64,000 nucleotides of DNA from Anaerovorax odorimutans (GCF_024459955.1 NZ_JANFXK010000007.1:1-64000), one strand, 5' to 3'. Counted from the first letter of the stretch, positions 34,004 through 43,060 are shown. Translations and numbers: made by a program. The notes: generated by a model from the sequence alone, not told the origin.

Positions 34004-35569
34004 CTACAGTTTTAAAGTTTTTATTTTGCTGTATGGACCATAAATTTTCTTTTTATCCACTGTCTTGTATGAACGTATTTTAATGTAGTATTTTCTTTTT
34101 GGCTTTAATTTTTTTATTGTTTTTGTTGTCACCTTATTTTTAGTAACCAAATAAGTTTTTTTACCTTTTTTAAAATTCTTTTTCGTTGCTATTGTAATCT
34201 GATATCCTGTTGCCTTCTTGTCTCTCTTCCAAGTTAGCTTCATGTTCTTATGAGAACGAACTGCTTTCTTAAATACTGTTTTTTGTGGGGCAATGTAAAA
34301 ATATACCGTCTTTTTGCCTTTATACAAACCTTTTCCTGTAAGAGTAATTTTAGCTTTCCCCGGGTTAACATTTTTTCCATATTGCAATTCATAGTCTGTA
34401 TTTTGTTTTAGCTTATGCCCATTCAAAGATACTGTAGGTTTCGGTTTCACCGCTTTTCCTGTGTAGGTTTTATTGCTAATCTTAGCAATACTGGCATTTA
34501 CAAGATTCCGTTGTACTTTGCTGGCTAATTTCGCTCCGCTTAACAGAAATGTTGAGTTATGCGCAACATTAAATTTGCACCAATGGTCCGTTCCATCTAA
34601 TATGTGTGTTACCTGATCATCTTCTAAATGTAAGTCTTCTCCATTTAAAAAATACAGTTGCAGGTGATTATTTAAATTATACATAGTATAAATGTAATCA
34701 GATTTTAGCTTTACTGTTGCTACCCCCGGCAAAGCTCCATTCGAGGCAAACTCTAATTTCAAGAGATCCTTTGTAGTTCCGTAGTCCTCTCCGTCAATTC
34801 TGTTTAACTTGACAAGTAAATTGATATCTTTTGTTTCATCTTTAATATCTTTTCCATCAAAAATCCACTGCTGGGAATTATTTGAAAATACAATTTTTTT
34901 CTTCGTCCCTTTGATCGCATCAAACCATTCTTTTTTCGCCGTGCAATTTCGCTCATCATAATCAATCATTGCGGTTTGTTCATCTTGCATGTTTTTCAAA
35001 TCTTTGGTAATGTTTGGGTTTGTTATATACTTTTGAAATGCTACATCAAATTCATCTTTAACTTGTAAGGTAGTATTTACCAAACAGGACTCTTTGTTAC
35101 CATTGCTTTCGTTGAAGAGCTTCAATGGCCAGCCTTCCATATGATTATTTGAACTAAAAGAACTGTAATTCCCCTGTTTATCTATCAATGTAACACATGC
35201 AACGTAATACTCATCTGCTAGCCTTGCTGTTGTTACCGGAATATCAAAACTAATTTTTCCAGTAAATACAGGCGCATAGTCATCCTGGTAATAATGCGTC
35301 ATCTCCCATCCTTGTCCTTGAGATTTGCAGAAATAAATTCCTATATTTTTAATCCCTGTCCCGTCTTCTGTTACATCCAAAGTAACCCTCACTACTGAAG
35401 GTTTTATAACAGAACTTCTGTCCAATGTAACTGAATTCAATAGTGGCGCTGTTGTATCATAGCCAGAACCTTTTGGGTTTGCGCTTGCCGCATATACCGG
35501 AGTTCCCAAGACAGAAAACACCATAACAACAACCAAAATCCACGCCCATTTTTTTCTTCTGCTCCTCAT
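34004..35569 (-). CDS. Secreted Ig-like / Fn3-like surface protein
   Basis: 521 residues with a signal peptide (residues 1-27, ending VYAAS). A large unique middle part follows. From about residue 375 there is an Ig-like module (YTGKAVKPKPTVSLNGHKL and LTGKGLYKGKKTVYFYI), then an Fn3-like module at the C-terminus (LTWKRDKKATGYQI and KYYIKIRSYKTV). The C-terminal third is very lysine-rich, which could bind teichoic acid or peptidoglycan. No sorting signal. The gene is clearly more A+T-rich than its neighbours. Function unknown. Confidence 0.8.
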   Translation of the reverse strand: MRSRRKKWAWILVVVMVFSVLGTPVYAASANPKGSGYDTTAPLLNSVTLDRSSVIKPSVVRVTLDVTEDGTGIKNIGIYFCKSQGQGWEMTHYYQDDYAPVFTGKISFDIPVTTARLADEYYVACVTLIDKQGNYSSFSSNNHMEGWPLKLFNESNGNKESCLVNTTLQVKDEFDVAFQKYITNPNITKDLKNMQDEQTAMIDYDERNCTAKKEWFDAIKGTKKKIVFSNNSQQWIFDGKDIKDETKDINLLVKLNRIDGEDYGTTKDLLKLEFASNGALPGVATVKLKSDYIYTMYNLNNHLQLYFLNGEDLHLEDDQVTHILDGTDHWCKFNVAHNSTFLLSGAKLASKVQRNLVNASIAKISNKTYTGKAVKPKPTVSLNGHKLKQNTDYELQYGKNVNPGKAKITLTGKGLYKGKKTVYFYIAPQKTVFKKAVRSHKNMKLTWKRDKKATGYQITIATKKNFKKGKKTYLVTKNKVTTKTIKKLKPKRKYYIKIRSYKTVDKKKIYGPYSKIKTLKL

Positions 35570-35646
35570 AATAACGGTTCCTCCTCTTTGCTGTTTCTAA
35601 AATACCGTCCGTTATTATTTTATACTATTTACCCTCTGCTTTTCAA
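35568..35646 (-). promoter_or_regulatory. Promoter and inverted repeat of the secreted protein gene
   Basis: On the minus strand TTGAAA (35646-35641), 16 bases, TATAAA (35624-35619). A ten-base inverted repeat, ATAATAACGG (35568-35577) and CCGTTATTAT (35609-35618), brackets the ribosome site and touches the start codon. The predicted start falls in the outer arm, so a DNA operator is as likely as an RNA hairpin. Confidence 0.5.
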
Positions 35647-35739
35647 CAGATACCAGTACTTTTATTGATATTATATTCTAAGATACAGGTATCTTAGAAA
35701 ATTTGTTGGAATACTTGGAATACTAAGAGTTGGCCCGCC

Positions 35740-36603
35740 TTAAAATTTTTCGATACTTCCCGTAGAGCGGTTGACCGCCGCGATCCAATAGCCGTAGGCG
35801 ACCTGTCTGCTTTTCAAGGAGGCGCCCTCTTCATCGGCACGATACCCCTCTGCGCCCATGATTGGCTGCCAGAGAATGAATCCGGAACGTCCGCCGTCCG
35901 GCTGTTCTTTTTCCAGGTAACGGCCCGGAACACCGACGAAATAGTAGTCCTCGCTCAGGCCAAAGATAAAATGCCGGTATCTGGACATGGTGTACTGGGC
36001 TCCCGGCGACACTACGGGGAATTTCCCCAGGTTGACGACTCTTCGCCAGTCAGCGCCGGTCCTGTCCTCTTTAAAAGGGATCAGTCTGTCATAAAGCTCC
36101 TTTTTATTTTCAATGGCCTCACAGCACTGAAGCACATATTGGTTATAGTAGTCGTTATAATTTTCCGGCGCTTTCTTCCCCGCCGTTTCTATCTTTGTTT
36201 CCAGAAAGCCCCGGAGAATGGGATGGAGCGGTTCTCTGCTGTCCGTCGCTGAAACCGCCACCACGATGGCGATTGTAAAGCAATCCAGGCTGTTGCCGTT
36301 TCCGTCAGTGTCTGCGGGATTGATCTGCAGGTAGGTTTCTCCCCGGCCTCTGCTGCTGATCATCAGATTTCCTACGATCTTGTAAATGGTCTTTTCGTTC
36401 TTCTTTCCGAAGAGAATCAGCTTGTAAACATAGCTTCCCCGCTCAAAGCATCTGAGGTTTTCCGCTCCCACCCGCAGGGAGCCCCTGTTTCCTCCAGTCT
36501 CCAGTTTGATATATCCGCGGATTTTTTTGTGCTTATCCAAGGCAAAGTTTCGGTTCTGTTCCTCCAGCATAATAAAACTCTTTTTATGGCTCATATACTC
36601 CAT
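35740..36603 (-). CDS. Conserved clostridial-type protein of unknown function
   Basis: 287 residues, no signal peptide or membrane helix. An N-terminal beta-rich half (FIMLEEQNRNFALDKHKKIRGYIKLE) is followed by a helical middle and a C-terminal portion with RYRHFIFGLSEDYYFVGVPGRYL and SRQVAYGYWIAAV, which resembles a small binding domain. I do not recognise a named family. It is transcribed alone, divergent from cvpA. A palindrome (TCTAAGATAC/GTATCTTAGA, 35677-35698) lies after its stop. Confidence 0.65.
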   Translation of the reverse strand: MEYMSHKKSFIMLEEQNRNFALDKHKKIRGYIKLETGGNRGSLRVGAENLRCFERGSYVYKLILFGKKNEKTIYKIVGNLMISSRGRGETYLQINPADTDGNGNSLDCFTIAIVVAVSATDSREPLHPILRGFLETKIETAGKKAPENYNDYYNQYVLQCCEAIENKKELYDRLIPFKEDRTGADWRRVVNLGKFPVVSPGAQYTMSRYRHFIFGLSEDYYFVGVPGRYLEKEQPDGGRSGFILWQPIMGAEGYRADEEGASLKSRQVAYGYWIAAVNRSTGSIEKF

Positions 36604-36690
36604 GGTCTGCGACCTCCTTGATTTTTCACTGCTTTTCTAGTAATATATGAACAGGTTTTACTGCCTATTCGAATAAAGTGGAGGTATATT

Positions 36691-37332
36691 TTGTTTTTAG
36701 ATATTATTGTAGCCGTAATTTTGATATTGACCATGGTATCCGGTTTCCGCAAAGGTTTCATCTATACGTTCACCCATACCCTGGGATGGCTGGGGGCTAT
36801 GGTCGCAGCGTTTATCTTTTCTTCTCCCCTGCGCCAGCTGGCGTCGGAGCGTACGCAGATCGACGAGCAGATCTACAGGGCCTTTTACGACAAACTGTCC
36901 CTGTCCTCCGATTCGCTCAGCGCTTCGACAGATACGTTCCCGCTGATTCTGGGGAAAGGGATCGACACCGCTGCCACAGAGGCTGCGGATGCCATCGCCG
37001 CCCGTCTGACGGAGCTGACTATGACGGTCCTCTGTTTTCTGGCTATTTTGCTGGCAGTCAAGGTGATCCTGTTTTTCCTGACCATAGCGCTTTCCAAAAG
37101 GCAGAACAAGGGGTTTACAGGATTTCTGGACGGGCTCCTGGGACTGGTCGCCGGGATGATTCGCGGAATCATCTTCGTTTTCATTTTCCTGGCCCTGCTG
37201 CTGCCGGTGGTAAATCTGGTGTCGCCGGCCAGCACCCAACTGATCCTCGACAGCCTGGACGCATCCTATTTCAGCCGGACCCTCTATGACAGCAACTTCA
37301 TCGTGCTGGTCATCGGGGACTTGCTGGCGTAA
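36691..37332 (+). CDS. CvpA-family membrane protein
   Basis: 213 residues with four to five helices in the CvpA layout: FLDIIVAVILILTMVSGFRKGFIYTFTHTLGWLGAMVAAFIF-type N-terminal pair, a soluble middle, and KGFTGFLDGLLGLVAGMIRGIIFVF at the end. Family members act in colicin V export or membrane stress; the precise role here is unknown. The start is a TTG at 36691 with TGGAGG seven bases upstream; no better ATG exists. Confidence 0.85.
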   Translation: MFLDIIVAVILILTMVSGFRKGFIYTFTHTLGWLGAMVAAFIFSSPLRQLASERTQIDEQIYRAFYDKLSLSSDSLSASTDTFPLILGKGIDTAATEAADAIAARLTELTMTVLCFLAILLAVKVILFFLTIALSKRQNKGFTGFLDGLLGLVAGMIRGIIFVFIFLALLLPVVNLVSPASTQLILDSLDASYFSRTLYDSNFIVLVIGDLLA

Positions 37333-37349
37333 TCCTTTTATTGCAATCG

Positions 37350-37394
37350 AAAAGGCCTGCCACATGATTTGAAACTTAAAGTGGCAGGCCTTCT
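37350..37394. terminator. Bidirectional terminator between cvpA and sortase
   Basis: AAGGCCTGCCAC pairs perfectly with GTGGCAGGCCTT around a 17-base loop. It serves the two convergent genes. Confidence 0.82.
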
Positions 37395-37396
37395 GA

Positions 37397-38158
37397 TTAT
37401 TTTATTCTTTTGGCAACTACTGCGAACCGGCCCAGTTTGTCTGGCACATGATAGCTGCAGGTGGATAGCGTAATCAGCTGATCTCCGTACTTGGCATCTA
37501 CACCGGTATCGTATTGGGATAGACCTTTCACGCCTTTAACAAACCCGTTAAACTGCTGTTTGCTTGTCATTCCGGCATAGTTATAGTATTTGAAAACTTT
37601 CTTATCTTCCGGATAGATCTGTGAGTAAAAAGCCGCTACGATCTGGTACTCTCCCTGTCCGCCTTTATATATGGTGTCGAACTTGATGGTTTTATGCTGC
37701 TGATAAAAATCCTCTTCCGCGAACTCCAGGAGATCGTGGAACATGGTCCCGTCCTTCATATTATGTCCGTAGAGCATCCAGTTTGCGGTGGGTTTGAAAA
37801 TATCGCTCTGGGCATCCATAAAAGGTACGCCGGAAATGCTGTATTCTTTGTCAAAGTTTCGCCTCAGATAGAACTCCGGATCGTTCTGCGTCTGCATGAT
37901 GGGGTAGTCCATTCTGGTCCCGTCTACCGTGAGCCAGCCGATGATGTCCGAGTTCTTTTTGTAGAGATCAACGTATTTTCCGATAACGATTCCCTTATCC
38001 GTTACCAAATCTTCCTGCTCGTCCGTCTTCAGTTCTGCCAGATCGGTAAGCGCTTTTTCCGCCCGCCATCCTGTGACATAGTGGTTGAGAATCGCTCCCA
38101 AAGCACCCACGAATACCATCAGGGCGATCACAAAGACAATCTTTCTTCCTGTACTCAT
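37397..38158 (-). CDS. srtB: Class B sortase
   Basis: A 253-residue membrane-anchored transpeptidase. The N-terminal helix (residues 5-25) is followed by the extracellular sortase barrel. Catalytic residues are His 132 (LYGHNM), Cys 234 (LSTCSYH) and Arg 244 (GRFAVVAKR). The large surface proteins at 47155-52187 end in a QTGDDS motif, a hydrophobic helix and a basic tail, and are natural candidates for its substrates, though they are 9 kb away (inference). Confidence 0.93.
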   Translation of the reverse strand: MSTGRKIVFVIALMVFVGALGAILNHYVTGWRAEKALTDLAELKTDEQEDLVTDKGIVIGKYVDLYKKNSDIIGWLTVDGTRMDYPIMQTQNDPEFYLRRNFDKEYSISGVPFMDAQSDIFKPTANWMLYGHNMKDGTMFHDLLEFAEEDFYQQHKTIKFDTIYKGGQGEYQIVAAFYSQIYPEDKKVFKYYNYAGMTSKQQFNGFVKGVKGLSQYDTGVDAKYGDQLITLSTCSYHVPDKLGRFAVVAKRIK

Positions 38159-38264
38159 AATTCCCCCTTTTTTACCATACCCTTATTCTATCATAAAGCG
38201 ATGGCACCCGCATCGTTTTTTTGCTTTTAACCGCATCTGTTCCTTTTGTTTGGATACGGGCCGA

Positions 38265-38400
38265 AAGTCGGGGCTTTGGTTTGGCTCATTTCCCGCCAAA
38301 TGGTCTGATTTAAAAAAGGAACCTCTGGAACCGTTGCAAAATTATCCGGATTCTTCTTAAAACAAGCGAATCTGGGTAACCTTTGTTATACGATCAGTCT
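38265..38400 (+). repeat. Family D hairpin repeat, copy 2
   Basis: The hairpin core at 38335-38385 (GCAAAATTATCCGGATTC against GAATCTGGGTAACCTTTG, loop CTTAAAACAAGC) and its left flank align with 8126-8240 on the minus strand. The arms differ at several positions from copy 1, but most changes still allow pairing. No gene lies in 38159-38560. Confidence 0.72.
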
Positions 38401-38469
38401 CTGCCAGACAGCATTCTCCCGTACCCACCGAATTTTTTCCGGGGGGGGCAACCCACTTGCCTTTTCAGG

Positions 38470-38522
38470 CAGAAAAATGCCCCTCCTAAGCAACAAATTT
38501 TTGCTATTTAGAAGAGGGCATA
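38470..38522 (-). terminator. Terminator of the secreted paralogue pair
   Basis: On the minus strand ATGCCCTCTTCTAAATAGCAA pairs with TTGCTTAGGAGGGGCAT, imperfectly, and runs into TTTTT. Confidence 0.75.
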
Positions 38523-38560
38523 TTGTTTTATGTCTTATTTATCGGAACTTCCGTTCCGGC

Positions 38561-39337
38561 TTATTGTATTCTTTCACAGAAGGAACCGAAATCCCAACCT
38601 GCATACAGCGCATAGGCCTTCTTGTTATATTTGAATTCCCCTGAAACCAGGCTCTTGGACGAGTAGCTGACCTTGCGGCTGGTCTTATAGGTCAGGGTAA
38701 CGGTCTTACCCGGTTTGACGGTCTTTTTGGCTGCGATAGCCTTATAGCTGCCGATTGCGGCCAGTTCATCAATGTTCGTCAATTGTTCGGGCGTCAGCGA
38801 TTCCATTGCGTATAAAGCATTTTCATCTTTGAAAACCGCACCGTCTTTGGTAAAGGCCATTTTATATCTGCTCTTATTCGTAATCTGCAGCTTGAATTTA
38901 TTGGTGGTTTTCTTCTTGCTGCTCATGGAATATTCCCAATTGGGCGCATTGGTGGGTACTGCCCATTCCACATTGCTGAACTTGCTGTATTCCTTCTTGC
39001 CGTTTATCGTCTGATACGCTCTTACTTTATAAAAATAATTCTTGTTCTTTTTCAGTTTCTTGTTGGCCCAGGACACGGTTTTGCCGCTTTTGATGGTCTT
39101 AACCTTCTTGAACTTACCTTTTTCTTTGGTTGCCCGGTAGACCTCGTAGCCTTTGGCGTCCTTTACCTTTTTCCAAGTATTTTTGATGCTGGTGCTGCTG
39201 GCCGCGTGGTTGGTCAGCTTCGGCTTGGACAGTTTCGTATCAGCGGATGCCGTATCGACCATAATCGCTCCCGGAATCACTGTAAACGCCATGATCATAG
39301 CGATGATCAGCGCAGCATGTTTTTTAGTTCTGCTCAT
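38561..39337 (-). CDS. Secreted Fn3-like protein, downstream paralogue
   Basis: 258 residues. The signal peptide (residues 1-32) and the Fn3-like domain after it (KNTWKKVKDAKGYEVYRATK, YFYKVRAY) are almost the same as in the gene just upstream (39359-40147), down to nearly identical DNA in the first 60 codons. The C-terminal half has diverged but keeps matching anchors (KPGKTVTLTYKTS, GEFKYNKKAYAL). No anchor signal, so it is secreted or held by charge. Function unknown. Confidence 0.82.
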   Translation of the reverse strand: MSRTKKHAALIIAMIMAFTVIPGAIMVDTASADTKLSKPKLTNHAASSTSIKNTWKKVKDAKGYEVYRATKEKGKFKKVKTIKSGKTVSWANKKLKKNKNYFYKVRAYQTINGKKEYSKFSNVEWAVPTNAPNWEYSMSSKKKTTNKFKLQITNKSRYKMAFTKDGAVFKDENALYAMESLTPEQLTNIDELAAIGSYKAIAAKKTVKPGKTVTLTYKTSRKVSYSSKSLVSGEFKYNKKAYALYAGWDFGSFCERIQ

Positions 39338-39358
39338 TTTTGCCTCCTAATCGGATTA

Positions 39359-40147
39359 CTACCAGTGGTATCCATACTTTTTGCTGGCTGTAAATTCATA
39401 TGTTTTCTTATTGAAGGTAAAAGTTCCATACAAGATTCCCGATGAAGAATAGCTTACCTTTATGGCATTACCATTGACATCTATCGGGGTATATTTTACT
39501 GTGGCAGCTTTTCCAGGATTAATGGTGATCTTTTCCCCGAAAGCAATGTACACACCCTTTGAACTCAGCATGTTAATGTCTTCCAGTTCTTTATCTGACA
39601 AACCGCTGGCAGCCTCGGCGGCTCCCGGGTTTTTAAAGAATATTCCCATCTCTTCCGGGTTAACCACCATCTTGTATCTGCCTTTGTTGGTGATTTTTAC
39701 GGAAATGGTGCTTGTGGTCGCTGCCTTGGAGCTCATAGAGAATACCGGATTCGGTTTGTTGGTTGTCTTTGCCCACTGCGCGGAACTGAACTTGCTGTAT
39801 TTTTTCTTACCTTTGACCATTTTGTACGCACGGACTTTGTAGTAATATTTTTTGTTTTTCTTGAGTTTTTTGTTGGTCCAGGATACGGTTTTGCCTTTCT
39901 TAATGGTCTTAACTTTCTTGTATTTGCCTTTGGCTTTGGTAGAGCGATAGACCTCGTAGCCCTTGGCTCCCTTTACCTTGTTCCAGGTATTTTTGATGCT
40001 GGTGCTGCTGGCTGCGTGGTTGGTCAGCTTTGGCTTGGACAGTTTCGTGGCAGCGGATGCCGTGTCGGCCATAATCGCCCCGGGAATCACTGTGAACGCC
40101 ATGATCATAGCGATGATCAGCGCAGCATGCTTTTTGGTTCTGCTCAT
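39359..40147 (-). CDS. Secreted Fn3-like protein, upstream paralogue
   Basis: About 262 residues from the ATG at 40147, which follows AGGAGGGAAAGTAAA. Signal peptide, then the lysine-rich Fn3-like domain (GYEVYRSTKAKGKYKKVK), then a C-terminal domain with ITNKGRYKMVVNPEE and INPGKAATVKYTP. The gene 21 bases downstream is a tandem duplicate. The promoter and the palindromic operator at 40192-40257 control both. Confidence 0.83.
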   Translation of the reverse strand: MSRTKKHAALIIAMIMAFTVIPGAIMADTASAATKLSKPKLTNHAASSTSIKNTWNKVKGAKGYEVYRSTKAKGKYKKVKTIKKGKTVSWTNKKLKKNKKYYYKVRAYKMVKGKKKYSKFSSAQWAKTTNKPNPVFSMSSKAATTSTISVKITNKGRYKMVVNPEEMGIFFKNPGAAEAASGLSDKELEDINMLSSKGVYIAFGEKITINPGKAATVKYTPIDVNGNAIKVSYSSSGILYGTFTFNKKTYEFTASKKYGYHW

Positions 40148-40191
40148 TTTACTTTCCCTCCTAAATAAATAACACTGAACAATTACGTATG

Positions 40192-40257
40192 CGATGTGAA
40201 CCGCGGTTCGCATCGTAAAGGCACTTTAATTATACCGAGATTTGCATAATTGTTCAA
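40192..40257 (-). promoter_or_regulatory. Promoter and palindromic operator of the secreted pair
   Basis: On the minus strand TTGAAC (40257-40252), 17 bases, TATAAT (40234-40229). Just downstream of the start site lies a 24-base palindrome, CGATGTGAACCGCGGTTCGCATCG (40192-40215, one mismatch pair), well placed for a repressor roadblock. The 380 bases from 40258 to 40633 hold no gene I can support. Confidence 0.75.
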
Positions 40258-40633
40258 TTGCTATTTTTAGAAAATTCTACCTTTTATTTACGCCTTTGGG
40301 CGGTCACAAGCCGGATAATATCAATATTAATGAAAAGGTGATATGTCATTGATAGTTCCATAGTTTTTCAGAAGGATAAAAGCGGTGAATTATCAATAGG
40401 TGGTACTGGATTGCTCCATTTTGACAGTTTTGTGGGGATTCTTCCGCTTTCGTTTCTATAAAATATCATTTCATGTTTAAAAAATTGCATATTATGATAT
40501 TGGCCCCTCTTGTTCAAAGAACTTCCGCTCGGGACTATCAACTTTGGGCACTTTTCTTGGTCCTTTTGACATTTCTTTATTGAGGGCGCAAGCTGCTTCC
40601 CGGCAGGCCATAAGCAAGCGAAAGAGCAAAAAG

Positions 40634-40669
40634 AAAAGGCGCGTCCCCTGCCCGGAGATACGCCTTTTA
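40634..40669 (-). terminator. Terminator of the arylacetate operon
   Basis: AAAAGGCGCGT pairs with ATACGCCTTTT, and the minus strand continues CTTTTCTTTTT. It lies 14 bases after the ACT-protein stop. Confidence 0.78.
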
Positions 40670-40682
40670 AGTTCAAATCTGT

Positions 40683-41126
40683 TTATTTAACGTGACTCAT
40701 GTTGCTGATTTCTTCCATCTTGTACAGCTTTACGTCGTGGGCCAGCAGAATGTCGATGGCTTTTTTCGGATCTTCGACCTTCAATACGATGATGGCAGCC
40801 CCTTCTTTGGAACGGATAGTGGAATAGATATAATCCACGCCAATCTTCTCTTTGGCCAGAATCTCCAGCACGTCAGCGAATCCTCCCGGGCGGTCTTCCA
40901 GCTCCACTGCGATAACTTCTGTAATGCTTGCGGTGAACCCGTTTTCTTTCAGCACCTTCGTCGCTTCCTCCGGATCGTCCACAATACATCTGAGGATTCC
41001 AAAATCCACTGTATCGGCGATACAGGACGCTTTAATATCGATTCCATCATTGGCCAGAACCCTCGTCAGCTCCGCCAGCCTTCCAGTGGTATTCTCCACG
41101 AATACGGACATCTGTTTAATTAACAT
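40683..41126 (-). CDS. Double-ACT-domain protein
   Basis: 147 residues made of two ACT domains: residues 1-65 (QMSVFVENTTGRLAELTRVLANDGIDI) and 70-140 (VEVEDRPGGFADVLEILAKEKIGVDYIYS-like). ACT pairs bind amino acids. Such genes often follow arylacetate/phenylacetate-CoA ligase and indolepyruvate oxidoreductase genes, as here, and may sense aromatic amino acids. Last gene of the operon, 23 bases after the ligase. Confidence 0.85.
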   Translation of the reverse strand: MLIKQMSVFVENTTGRLAELTRVLANDGIDIKASCIADTVDFGILRCIVDDPEEATKVLKENGFTASITEVIAVELEDRPGGFADVLEILAKEKIGVDYIYSTIRSKEGAAIIVLKVEDPKKAIDILLAHDVKLYKMEEISNMSHVK

Positions 41127-41149
41127 CTTTGTCTCCTCCTAACTTCACA

Positions 41150-42451
41150 CTACAGTGTTCTTGTATCTTCAACTCTAACAGCTTTACCTTCACTTCTCGG
41201 CAGCGTTCCCGCATTGAGGAAGCGGATCTTACATCCAATGCCCAAAATTCCTCTCAGTTCGTGATCCACGCGGCTTCTGAGGTTTTCAACAAACTTGATA
41301 TCGTCGATAGCCAGACCGTCCGCCAGTTCGACAGCCAGCTCGAAGGTATCCTTGTTGTCTTCTCTGCCCACGTACAGCTTGTAGTTCATGGTCAGGGTGT
41401 CGGAGAACTTGGCGATGACAGTTTCTACCTGAGATGGGAATACGTTGACGCCTCGGATGATCAGCATGTCGTCGGTACGTCCGAATACACGGCTCATTCT
41501 AACCAGCGTTCTGCCGCATTTACATTTCTCATGGTTCAGATAGCAGATATCTCTCGTTCTGTAACGAACCAGCGGCATACCTTCTTTTCCGATCGTAGTG
41601 ATGACCAGCTCGCCCTTTTCACCGTCAGGAAGCGGTTCCAGTGTATCCGGATCGATGATTTCAGGGTAGAAGTAGTCTTCCATGATGTGCATGCCGTCGT
41701 TTTCGCTGCAGCTTGTGGAAACTCCAGGACCCATGATTTCGGAAAGTCCGTAAATGTCGTGAGCGTGAATGCCCAGACGCTTTTCAATTTCATTTCTCAT
41801 GCCTTCTGTCCACGGCTCTGCTCCGAAAACTCCGCCTTGAAGGGGAATTTCATCCGGCTTCAGCCCGGCCTTTTCCGCAGCCTCAGCGATGGTCAGGGCA
41901 TAGGATGGTGTACAGCACAGATGGGTACTCTTCATGTCCATCATGAACATCAGCTGTTTCTGGGTGTTTCCGCTGCTCATAGGGATAACCGTCGCACCCA
42001 TGGTCTCAGCACCGATATGCGCTCCCAGGCCTCCGGTGAACAGTCCGTATCCGTAAGCTACCTGCACGACGGAGCTTTTCGTTGCCCCTGCCATGGACAG
42101 ACATCTGGCTACGCATTCTCCCCACATGTCCAGGTCGCTTCTGGTGTATCCGGCGATCTTTGGCTTTCCTGTGGTTCCGGAGGACGCGTGGATACGCACG
42201 ATATCATCCATGTCCGCGGCAAACAGTCCGTTGGGATAGTTGTCCGCCAGATCTTCCTTTGTGATAAACGGCAGTTTTGTAATGTCGGACAGCTGCTGGA
42301 TGTCTTCCGGCTTAACGCCCTTCTCATCCATCTTTGCTCTGTACGGCTCCACGTTTTTATATACATGCGCCACCGTCTTTTTCAGTCTTTCCAGTTGAAT
42401 GCCCTGCATGGTCTCCCGATCGGCACATTCGATTGCTTCATTCCAAATCAT
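41150..42451 (-). CDS. paaK: Arylacetate (phenylacetate)-CoA ligase, second paralogue
   Basis: 433-residue AMP-forming ligase. The P-loop ASSGTTGKPKIAGYT lies near residues 89-103, IYGLSE near 230 and the hinge region RTDDMLIIRGVNVFPSQVE near 310. It links phenylacetate or related arylacetates with CoA; next to indolepyruvate oxidoreductase it may run backwards to yield ATP from arylacetyl-CoA. Start at 42451 with GAGGTGA upstream. Four genes earlier in the same operon is a clear paralogue. Confidence 0.9.
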   Translation of the reverse strand: MIWNEAIECADRETMQGIQLERLKKTVAHVYKNVEPYRAKMDEKGVKPEDIQQLSDITKLPFITKEDLADNYPNGLFAADMDDIVRIHASSGTTGKPKIAGYTRSDLDMWGECVARCLSMAGATKSSVVQVAYGYGLFTGGLGAHIGAETMGATVIPMSSGNTQKQLMFMMDMKSTHLCCTPSYALTIAEAAEKAGLKPDEIPLQGGVFGAEPWTEGMRNEIEKRLGIHAHDIYGLSEIMGPGVSTSCSENDGMHIMEDYFYPEIIDPDTLEPLPDGEKGELVITTIGKEGMPLVRYRTRDICYLNHEKCKCGRTLVRMSRVFGRTDDMLIIRGVNVFPSQVETVIAKFSDTLTMNYKLYVGREDNKDTFELAVELADGLAIDDIKFVENLRSRVDHELRGILGIGCKIRFLNAGTLPRSEGKAVRVEDTRTL

Positions 42452-42482
42452 ATTTCTTTCACCTCTCGATCTTATTTTTCTT

Positions 42483-43058
42483 TTATGCCTGATAGCCCTT
42501 TTCAAAGGCTTCTTTATTCAGTTCAACAAATTTTGGTTTTACGGTCTTTTCGATCTGCCTGATCCAGGTTTCTTTTGAGAAAGGCAGCTCTTTAGCCATT
42601 GCGCCCAGGAGGACGGTATTCACGGCTTTGATGCTTCCGCATTCCGTGGCGATTCCCAGGGCATCCAGACAGGTTACCTTTTCCGCATTGTCGTTGAGGA
42701 ACTTTACGATCTCAGCAGGATATTCAGCGGTTCCCATGATTACAGGCATGGGCTTGATCTGCTGGGTATTGACGAAGATCGCTCCGTCCTTTTTCAGGTA
42801 AGAAATCCATCTGTAGGCTTCCAGCTCTTCAAAGGCAACGATTACATCGGCTCCTCCCTCTTCGATCAGCGGAGAACGGACTTCGTTTTCACTGATTCTC
42901 ACGTGGGTCACTACGCTGCCGCCTCTCTGCGCCATGCCGTGCACTTCCGCAAGCTTTACGTCGAACCCCTCTTCAAGAGCGATATTTCCGAGGAGCACGC
43001 TGGCCAGGAGCGTTCCCTGTCCACCGACTCCCACGATCAGTATATTAATGTCTTTCAT
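42483..43058 (-). CDS. iorB: Indolepyruvate ferredoxin oxidoreductase, beta subunit
   Basis: 191 residues of the gamma-type 2-oxoacid oxidoreductase domain: ILIVGVGGQGTLLASVLLG at the N-terminus, AEVHGMAQRGGSVVTHVR and the C-terminal helix. With IorA it oxidises aromatic 2-oxo acids (indolepyruvate, phenylpyruvate, hydroxyphenylpyruvate) to arylacetyl-CoA and reduces ferredoxin. Two bases separate it from iorA. Confidence 0.93.
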   Translation of the reverse strand: MKDINILIVGVGGQGTLLASVLLGNIALEEGFDVKLAEVHGMAQRGGSVVTHVRISENEVRSPLIEEGGADVIVAFEELEAYRWISYLKKDGAIFVNTQQIKPMPVIMGTAEYPAEIVKFLNDNAEKVTCLDALGIATECGSIKAVNTVLLGAMAKELPFSKETWIRQIEKTVKPKFVELNKEAFEKGYQA

Positions 43059-43060
43059 GT

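Noticed and set aside
35677-35698. Palindrome TCTAAGATAC/GTATCTTAGA as a terminator of the 35740 gene
   Set aside because: The T-tract is missing on the minus strand; role unclear, kept only as a note in that gene's entry.
36678-37289. Frame overlapping cvpA in another phase
   Set aside because: The CvpA frame has the ribosome site and hydrophobic helices; this one is Arg/Gly-rich noise.
40192-40215. Palindrome as a transcription terminator
   Set aside because: It has no T-run on either strand and lies downstream of a good promoter, so an operator fits better.
41129-42562. Long open frame (477 codons) on the plus strand opposite the arylacetate-CoA ligase
   Set aside because: It is antisense to a gene with clear motifs, has no ribosome site, and its translation shows no domain.
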